A stretch of DNA of 38,594 nt from a virus: positions 1 to 38,594 of IMG/VR virus record IMGVR_UViG_3300042902_000149, one strand, 5' to 3'. Numbering within the stretch: the stretch's first letter is position 1; each line of letters begins with the position of its first letter. The position numbers and the translations under genes were made by a program. The notes under the pieces were generated by a model, which saw only the letters and a list, made by a program, of their open reading frames with translations, had not been told where the DNA came from and made no database searches. Positions 31,570 to 38,594 of this stretch are shown here, piece by piece.

Positions 31570-33081
31570 ATGTCTGAAATTAAAAGAATTAAAGTTAAGC
31601 CAACAAAGAAGCAATTTAAAGCACTTATGTTATTATTAAAAGATAACTTAGTGTCTTTTTTGTGATATGGTTGAGCTGCTTGATGATGAAAAACAATACT
31701 TGCTGCTATATGGATTGCTATGATGTGTTCAAAATATCCTTGAGTTAGATATTGAGTATTCAGAAGATATATAACAGATGCTTTAGATACTACATTTACA
31801 TCATTTACTAAGGCTTTAATTATTATATGATTAAAAGAAGCATCTACAATGGCTGAGTTAATGAAGCCTTGAAGTGATTATGATTATGTAGTAACAAACT
31901 GATGAAAAGAAATAAAGTTTTGGAATGGTTCTGAAATATGGTTTAGATGATTACAAGATAAACCCACAGATGTTCATTTTACAAAGATAGGTTGATTAGA
32001 ATTAACTTGAGCTTTTGTAGATGAAGCAAATGAATGTCCTGAGTTATGAATACTTACTCTTAAAAAGAGAGTATGAAGACACATGAATATAGAACATAAT
32101 ATACCTAGAAAGGTTTTATGTACTTTTAATCCTGATAAATGATGGGTTTATAGAACATTTTACTTACCATATAAGAATGAAAAGGAAATAAATGATGTTA
32201 AATTTATTCCAGCTCTTCCAACAGATAATCCATATTTATCTGAAGAATATATAGAGGAATTAAGGAATGAAACTAATGAAGTATTAAGACAAAGATATTT
32301 TTATGGTAATTTTGATTATGATGATACTCCTTGAAGATTATTTGAATATGATAAGATAATTGCATTATCTAAGACTAAAACACCATATAATAATATTAAA
32401 TATATTTCTTGTGATGCTGCTAGAAAATGAAAAGATAAATGTGTTATAATGGTTTGGGAGTGATTTAATATGATTGATATAACTGTATTTGATAAATGTG
32501 AAATACCTGAAATATCAAAAGAAATCAGGAGACTACAAGAAAAACATTGAGTAGATAATCAGAATACAATAGTAGATGAAGATTGAGTTTGAGGTTGAGT
32601 AGTTGATGAATTATGATGTTTATGATTTGTAAATAATAGTTCTGCAATATCTCCATACTGAGCTAAGAATAATAACTACTTAAAAAGAAACTATGTTAAT
32701 CTAAAAACACAATGTTATTTTGAATTAGCAAAAGTAGTAAATGATAATATAATGACTGTAAATTTAGATGTAAAAGCATTTAATCTATTATCAGAAGAAT
32801 TAGATATAATAGTTCAAATAGACTTAGAAAAAGATAGTAAAATAAGAATAATAAGTAAAGATAAAATAAAAGAAAAACTTTGAAGAAGTCCTGATTACTC
32901 AGATACTCTAATGATGAGATGTTACTTTAACTTAGTATATTGAGGAATACAATATGAAGATGAGGAGATAGAAGAAAATAATACAAGGCAAGTAATATAT
33001 GATATAGAATGAGTAGATTCACTTGATGATATTATGAATATGGAAGAGAATAATGAATTAGATGATGTTTCAATAATATAA
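31570..33081 (+). CDS. terL: terminase large subunit, 503 aa
   Basis: Packaging motor ATPase and nuclease. Walker A GGAAGGGKT is at residues 34-42; Gly35, 38, 39 and 40 are TGA codons, so the motif exists only with TGA read as Gly. Walker B is GAFVDEANE with Asp151-Glu152. The coupling segment KVLCTFNPDKG follows. The RNase H-like nuclease begins ISCDAARKGKDKCVI (first Asp), with IVDEDGVGGGV (second) and SPDYSDTLMM (third). Length is normal. It works with the small subunit and portal at the head. It uses TGA for most of its glycines, unlike the capsid gene. Confidence 0.95.
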
Positions 33082-33082
33082 T

Positions 33083-33109
33083 TTGACTTTATTATATAAT
33101 AATTATACT
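33083..33109 (+). promoter_or_regulatory. possible promoter before the portal gene
   Basis: TTGACT at 33083-33088 and TATACT at 33104-33109 with a 15-bp spacer, directly after the terminase stop and 26 bp before the portal ATG. Weaker than the others. Confidence 0.4.
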
Positions 33110-33135
33110 AAAACTATATAACTTAATTAATACTG

Positions 33136-35046
33136 ATGAAATCAAACAAAGAACTTTATAATGATTTTTTTAAACAAGTAGATAAATCAGAAAAAGAAAT
33201 AATTTCAATAGTACAATCTCAATATAATGAATGAGATACTTTTATGACTAATAAAAGACTTCAATTAGATGCTAATTTTGAGCTTTACAAAAACACAAAA
33301 GAAGATAATTGAGAAATATGAGATGAAACTACATATTCTACTGTAAATGCTTTATTAGCTAGATGAATTACAGAAGATTTTAGATGAGAATTTGAAGCAG
33401 GTAATGCTAGAGATAAAATAGTCACAGACAATCTTAATTCTATGTTACAACAAGATTATGATAATGATGATATGCTAGCTGTAGACTTGTATTGAAACTT
33501 CTTTAAATATGTAATGTGAGTTTATATTAAGTTTGATACTGAATGGAACTGAATCACTAAAACTCCTGTGTTTAATTATGTAGACCCTAGAAGCTGGATA
33601 CCTGACCCTAATTGAGATTATGCTACTTGAAGATTTGCATTTAGTTGATTTGAAGCATTAATTTGAGATTATTGAATAGATACAAAGTGGTTAGATTATG
33701 AAAATCTATCTCCATTAAATCAAGGTTATAGTTCATCAAGTTTACAAAAATATAGAGACCAACAATTAGAGTGATATAATAATATAGGGACTTGAGTAGA
33801 TAATCCTTACTATGATATATATTATCATTATTTCTATGTTACTGATAAGAAAGGTAAACAAAGAAAAGCAATGGCTATTACAGGTAATAATAGAAGTCTA
33901 TTACTTAAAATAGAATTATATGAAAACATAAGTGATAATATAGAAGTAGAATTCCCATTTAGTTTTGAATACTTTGGATTTGAGGCTAATAATCCATTAT
34001 GAGATAATGTTGTAAATCATACAGCAGAACCTCAAAAAGTAAAAGCTCTAATGAGAAATTTAAGAGTAAAGAAAAGTAAGGCTGAGTTATATCCTATGTA
34101 TTTTTATAATGATAAATACTTAGATAAAACTAAATTAGCATTTTGATTTAATAAATTTATACCTGTTTCTACTAAACAAGATTGAGCTATTGATTTAAAC
34201 TCTGTTATTACATCATTTAAACCTGATTCAAGAGCTGATAACTCTTATCAAATATCAAATGATATGGATAATCAAATAGAAAGAGCTACAAGTATATGAG
34301 CTAATATACAATGAAGTACAATAGAATGAGTTGATACAAAAGCTACTGAGATGAATCTTATACAAGGTAATTCAGATATAAACATATCATATAGAGAGAA
34401 AATAGCTAATATAGGTAAAAAACAATTTGTAAAAGTTTGGTATCAATCATATTTAAGAAACTTTGAAGAATGAGATAATAAGATTGTTATAATGTATAAC
34501 TGAGTATGAACTACTCCAGTTGAACTAACAAAAAAAGATTTCTTCTTATCTTCATATAATAGAATTAGAATAAAATCAAAAACTCAGGTAGAAATACAGA
34601 GGAAAAAAGAAGTACAAGCATTATCACAGCTAGTTAATCTAGTTATGAGTATGGATAATATAGATAATTACCAAAAACTGCTACTTCTTAGAGATTTTGC
34701 TGAATGATTATGATATGATAAAAATAAAATTGATACTAGATTATGATGATGACCTGAAGAAGAATTAATAAAAGAAGAAAACTGAATATTAGAAGATTGA
34801 ATATATTATCCTATAAGTGAAGAAGATAATCACTTTATGCACATCATATTACAAAAACCTTTTAAAAATTCTACACAAGAAGCATTATTACATTTCCAAG
34901 CACATATTACGGCTTGGATAGCACAATGAAAACCTAAAGATATATCTGTAAACTGAACACAGCAAGCTATGCAAGCAAGTATGGCAGCTTCTAGTAATGC
35001 ACAGATGAATCAAAGTAATCCACAATGAGCCACTTTAACTACTTAA
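33136..35046 (+). CDS. portal protein, 636 aa
   Basis: Length, position (terminase, portal, scaffold, capsid) and sequence features fit a podovirus-type portal. The N-terminal helical region includes LQLDANFELYKN. A conserved-type wing segment FNYVDPRSWIPDPNGDYATG is near residues 148-167. The long helix RATSIGANIQGSTIEG follows, then the helical stem and a C-terminal acidic and then Gln/Ser/Asn-rich tail (QQAMQASMAASSNAQMNQSN). Twelve copies would form the ring through which DNA enters and leaves. Assignment rests on pattern and synteny. Confidence 0.8.
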
Positions 35047-35056
35047 TAACAAAAAC

Positions 35057-35554
35057 ATGGAAATAAAAGATAAAAACCTATTCGTTTCTGAATATGCACA
35101 ATTATTAAAAGATAAATGATATATAGAGTTACTTGAAAAATATAATAAAGATATTGATAATAGAAGAAAACAAGTATTTGCAATGTACACATCTATTGAA
35201 TGAGGACATTTAACAGAGAATCAAATTTATAATGAAAAAAATGCAGCAGTAGAAATATTATCAATTTTACTAGATGCTAAAGAGGATTTTGAAAAAATAC
35301 AATTAACATGAACTAAATATATATTAGAAGAATTAGAAGAATTAATTAAATGACATGCTAAAATGATACAAGAAAATATTGGTTGATTAAGTTCTTGATT
35401 AACTATGTCTGTATATACTGAAACTGATATAATTTTAAAATGAGTATCTGCTTTAGAAAGTGTTGTTACATGTTATGAAAAAGAATTAGAAAACTGTAAA
35501 AAAGTAGAACAAGATGATTCTACAACAACAGAGGTAGAAGAAGATAATTCGTAA
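35057..35554 (+). CDS. hypothetical head-region protein, 165 aa
   Basis: Helical, acidic at the end (DDSTTTEVEEDNS), with segments EILSILLDAKEDFEKIQLTG and ESVVTCYEKELENCKK. Lies between portal and scaffold, a place often held by a minor head or assembly protein. No family recognised. Confidence 0.6.
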
Positions 35555-35579
35555 ATTACTATTACTCCTTAGAAATAGG

Positions 35580-35629
35580 GGGTAAAATGTAGTTTGAGAA
35601 TACTATACAAAATTCTTTATATTTTACCT
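35580..35629 (+). promoter_or_regulatory. leader hairpin before scaffold and capsid genes
   Basis: GGTAAAAT and ATTTTACC form a perfect eight-pair stem enclosing an AT-rich loop, in the ~95-bp gap before the scaffold ATG. There is no T-run directly after it, so it is more likely an mRNA-processing or stability element than a terminator. Confidence 0.5.
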
Positions 35630-35649
35630 GCTTAACAAAATATCTAAAA

Positions 35650-36159
35650 ATGGCAGAATTAGACACAGAAGAAATAGTTGAAACTCCTGAAATAGAAGAA
35701 GAAACTATTGAAATAGAAGAATCATCTGATGATGATATAACTTATGAACAAGCAATGGAATGGAAAAAGAAAGCTGAAAGTCTTGCAAAAGCTGAAGCTA
35801 AAATAGTTGAACTTAAAAAAACAACTAAATCTAATCCAGCTAAAACTGAAAATAAAACAGAGACTAATCAAGACCTAGAATTAAGATTATTCTTTATAGA
35901 AAATCCTGAATTAAAGGAAGATAAAGATTGAATAATGGAAATATTAAGTCAAGAGAAGTACAATACATTAACTCCACTAGAAGCTAGAGAAATATATAAT
36001 CTAAATAAACCTAAACAAAGTGAATCAAAACAATGAGATTTTGGGGGTTGAAGTTATATTCCAAAACCTAAAACACTTTGAGAAATGAGTGATGAAGATG
36101 CTTTAAAACTATCTCCTACAGATTATATAAAAAGACTTAAGGCTAGATGAGAGTTATAA
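35650..36159 (+). CDS. scaffold-like protein, 169 aa
   Basis: The N-terminal 30 residues are nearly all acidic (EEIVETPEIEEETIEIEESS). They are followed by a Lys/Ala coiled coil (WKKKAESLAKAEAKIVELKK), a polar linker, and a C-terminal part with GDFGGGSYIPKPKT and LGEMSDEDALKL. Acidic start, coiled coil and place directly before the capsid gene match phage scaffolding proteins, which guide shell assembly and leave or are cleaved. It is short but within the range for small phages. Confidence 0.75.
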
Positions 36160-36180
36160 TTAACTTTTAACTAAAAAATT

Positions 36181-37374
36181 ATGGCAGCAATAAATGCTAA
36201 TTCTACTACTGCGTGGAATCAAACTAAATATGCTAAGACAGTATCAGCTTTACTTTTTACAAAGTCAGTTGCAATGTCGTTAGCAAATACAGAGCTTAGA
36301 GCTAATATGGCTGATGGTACTACAATTACTAGACCAACAACTTCTTTCTTAGGAATTACTCAATATACTCCTAATAATGAAACTACTTATTCAGATTTAT
36401 CTATGGGTAGTGAAACATTAGTAATTAATGATACTCCAATGGTTGCATTTACACTTGATACTATTGAATCAGATGATGCAGGTTGGAATATAACTATGAA
36501 TACTATGGGAAATGTAGCTAGATTATTAAAAGAATATATTGATGGTAAATTCTTCGGACAAGTATTAAACTTTGACAATACTTTACCTGCTACAGTTGTT
36601 TTATCTAAAACTAATGCTTATGACACTATGTCTTCTGCTATTGCAGGATTAATTAATGCTTGAGTAGATGAAACTGAAATATCATTAGCGGTTGATGCTT
36701 TTGGTGTTGATTATATAGGACAAAATGCAGTTAATTCTTCATTTGCTCTATCAGATAGAACATACTCAGCAGGTTATACTGGTAAAACAGTTGCTGGTGC
36801 TGAATTAGTAAGAAGTGAAAACTTAACTATGGTAGGTTCATTTGCTGTAGGTTGAGCTGCTCCAGCAGATTGAAATACAGTTACAATAAATGGATTAACA
36901 TTTACATATAAAACTACATTAACTCCTACTGCTTGAGAAGTTCTAATTGGTGTTTCTGCAACTACTGCAGCAACTAATTTAACTTCTGCAATTAATGGAA
37001 CAGGAACTGCATGAACTGATTATGTAGCTATTACTGCTAAAAACAGAAATAAATACTTAAGAGGATTCTCTGCTACTTCTGCTACTACTACTGTTACTTT
37101 TACTTCTACAAGAGGTTATAGAGGTGCAGCAGCATTTGGTAGAACAATGACAGATGCAGCAAATAAATTTGGACAATTCGTTATTTACTATGCAGCAATG
37201 CAAAATAAATCAATTCATATGGTTATGAGAGATTTAGTAAGAAGTGTATCAGGTAGAATACCTAAAACTCTTACTACTGAATACTTAACTTGGAATAGAT
37301 TTGGTTTAAAAGTATTTGAAGATGGTGCTGAAAGAGGTATAATTATTCCAGTTGAAGCGAGAGCTGCTGAATAA
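36181..37374 (+). CDS. major capsid protein, 397 aa
   Basis: Position after scaffold, size and composition fit an HK97-fold coat protein. The N-terminal ~220 residues resemble the P22/T7-like coat group (VSALLFTKSVAMSLANTEL, FFGQVLNFDNT). Residues ~220-325 look like an inserted Ig-like/beta domain (NTVTINGLTFTYKTTLTPTA, then GTAGTDYVAITAK), and the final ~75 residues return to the coat fold (FGQFVIYYAAMQNKSIHMVM). Only five of about thirty-two glycines are TGA and the first 160 codons have none, in contrast to the neighbours. This is consistent with strong expression. A hairpin follows the stop. Confidence 0.85.
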
Positions 37375-37384
37375 TAGCTTAAAA

Positions 37385-37410
37385 CTAATCTCCTATTCGT
37401 AGGAGGTTAG
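37385..37410 (+). terminator. UUCG-capped hairpin after the capsid gene
   Basis: An 11-bp stem (37385-37395 with 37400-37410, one G-U pair) is capped by TTCG. It lacks a T-run, so it probably protects the 3' end of the capsid message or partly attenuates downstream genes rather than stopping transcription. Confidence 0.7.
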
Positions 37411-37439
37411 AAATTAATTTATTATATAATTTTAAAACT

Positions 37440-37712
37440 ATGTTAAGACCAGCAATTAATAAAAAAACTTGAGCTGCAGATTTAATTAATATTGAAACTT
37501 GTACTAATATAAATGATTATATTATAGTATGAATTTCTAAAGAAGCTAATCAGGATAGTATGGGTTTAAATTGAGAATCAGTATGAACAGAATCTCCTAC
37601 TAGAAAACTTGCTTTAAAACAAGAAGAAGAATATGAAAAATCACAAATTGATGCAGCTTTATTAAAAAATGCTGAAATAAATAAGAAAACAAATAAGAAA
37701 TCTAAAAAATAA
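37440..37712 (+). CDS. small head-tail region protein, 90 aa
   Basis: Begins RPAINKKTGAADLINIETCT and ends in a Lys/Asn-rich tail (NAEINKKTNKKSKK). No motif recognised. Its place between capsid and connector suggests a head completion or decoration protein. Confidence 0.6.
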
Positions 37713-37723
37713 CATAAAATATT

Positions 37724-38431
37724 ATGGCAAATATTACACTTGGTTCAATGTGGACAAGAGTTACAGACCAAATTAATATCTCACAGACTAAATATACATC
37801 TGTGAGGTTTTTAGAAGATGTTAATGTTATTGTACAAGATATATGGAGTGAAGTATCTAAAAAGAAGTTATGAAACTCTAACTGGGATATTTGGTATACT
37901 GATACTGTATCTTTACAAGATGAATATGTAAAACCTCTTGCTACAAGTACAACTATATGAGCTGAATATATAGAAAACTTATCAATAGCTTATGATAACT
38001 TAACTTACGACCAGACTTGAAATAAACAATATATTCCTTGTACTGATGCAACTGAATCACAAATAGCAAACTGGGAATATTATTTAGAACACCAACCTAA
38101 AACAAATCCTATCTATTTTCAAAGAGATAAGAGTGTTTTTATAGCTCCTGACCCTAGAAGTGATGAAATATGAACTAATAGAATTAAAGTATCTTGAGTA
38201 AGAAGTGTAGATAGTTGAAATTGGACTACATCTACAACAGAAACTGATATGAATATTCCTAATTTTATGTTAGAAACTATAGTAATTTGATGTATATGGA
38301 AAGCCTGAATTATTAAAGTATTAGATAGAAATGAAATTGCTTGATTAAAAAATGATTATATTTATGAAAAACAACAAACTATTTATAAATTAGATAATCA
38401 TTGAACTTTTATAAATGAATTTCCTAATTAA
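37724..38431 (+). CDS. connector/adaptor-like head-tail protein, 235 aa
   Basis: Position (after capsid, before the tail knob gene) and helical start (NISQTKYTSVRFLEDVNVIVQDIWSEV has the adaptor look) fit the gp4/gp6-like adaptor that joins portal to the tail in short-tailed phages. The middle has a beta region (KSVFIAPDPRSDEIGTNRI) and the end a helix pair (MLETIVIGCIWKAGIIKVLD). Assignment by synteny and general pattern only. Confidence 0.65.
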
Positions 38432-38436
38432 ATAAT

Positions 38437-38594
38437 ATGAAAAGATTAGTAATAAATAAATTTAATGGATGAATAAGTAATGACCCTAGTTTTTTATGAT
38501 TAGGGTTTCTTAATTATGCAGAATGAGTAGATGTAAGAAAAGATAGTAAACAAATAACATTAAGTTATTGAACACCTGATTATAAATATTTATG
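38437..38594 (+). CDS. virion structural protein, 5' part (gene crosses the window edge)
   Basis: Start of the 682-aa protein whose remainder is at 3-2018. ATG 38437 is 5 bp after the connector gene. The first residues are KRLVINKFNGGISNDPSFLG. Bases from 38468 on duplicate 1-127, so this is one gene on a circular molecule. Confidence 0.8.
38468..38594. repeat. terminal direct repeat, right copy
   Basis: Exact copy of 1-127; see there. It shows the contig is circular or circularly permuted with one unit of about 38,467 bp. Confidence 0.95.

Noticed and set aside
31116-38594. TAG recoding (code 15) as in some gut phages
   Set aside because: TAG ends several well-defined genes (for example 2500, 18430, 23626, 29-kb region neighbours) and is not found inside conserved domains.

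Overview
The window is a complete or nearly complete small phage genome, opened inside a gene. Bases 1-127 are repeated exactly at 38468-38594, so the contig closes into a circle of about 38,467 bp. The gene cut at the window edge reads straight through the join. The DNA is strongly AT-rich.

The genetic code is the key to reading it. TGA is a sense codon for glycine (translation table 25), while TAA and TAG are stops. The clearest proof is the large terminase: its Walker A motif GGAAGGGKT is complete only if four of its five glycines are read from TGA. Table 25 is known from Candidatus Absconditabacteria (SR1) and Gracilibacteria, so the host is almost certainly one of these small CPR bacteria, many of which live on other bacteria. 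Read with the standard code, most genes break into short pieces. Read with TGA as glycine, about 70 genes tile nearly the whole window, all on the + strand except two. No tRNA gene, integrase, DNA polymerase, primase or helicase was recognised.

Layout around the circle: (1) 31167-38431 packaging and head genes: small and large terminase, portal, a 165-aa protein, scaffold-like protein, major capsid protein, a 90-aa protein and a 235-aa connector-like protein. (2) 38437 through the join to 7692: a 682-aa virion protein, a lectin/fibre-like protein, and two large proteins that look like ejection proteins; the second ends in an ADP-ribosyltransferase domain. (3) 7702-8122: a two-gene cassette on the minus strand. 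(4) 8300-13180: tail fibres and adhesins, including a 1067-aa fibre and a LamG-like protein. (5) 13241-17079: lysis region with tiny membrane proteins, a CHAP plus HExxH endolysin, a membrane-anchored glucosaminidase and an HNH homing endonuclease. (6) 17080-18096: about 1 kb without a credible gene but full of RNA structure. (7) 18097-19709: a PD-(D/E)XK nuclease, a membrane protein, a cytosine-methyltransferase-like protein and two small genes. (8) 19822-31113: an early region of some forty mostly tiny genes, with ERF annealing protein, RusA resolvase, a NinB-like protein, HNH nucleases, YopX, an ASCH/DUF3850 protein and several HTH or zinc-ribbon proteins. The gene order (portal, scaffold, capsid, short tail, ejection proteins, no recognisable tape-measure, sheath or tube genes) suggests a podovirus.

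Regulation is unusually readable. Repeated promoters have a -35 of TTGCAA, TTGACA, TTGTAA or TTTACA, mostly exactly 16 bp from a TATAAT-like -10. One palindromic TTGCAA at 8247-8252 appears to serve as -35 in both directions. Two promoter-plus-terminator small RNAs (about 17489-17579 and 29774-29852) share a design in which the terminator loop is complementary to the 5' part of the same RNA. Together with a ~230-nt RNA and a ~470-nt multi-helix region, these RNAs, the virion ADP-ribosyltransferase and the code-adapted capsid gene are the most interesting content.
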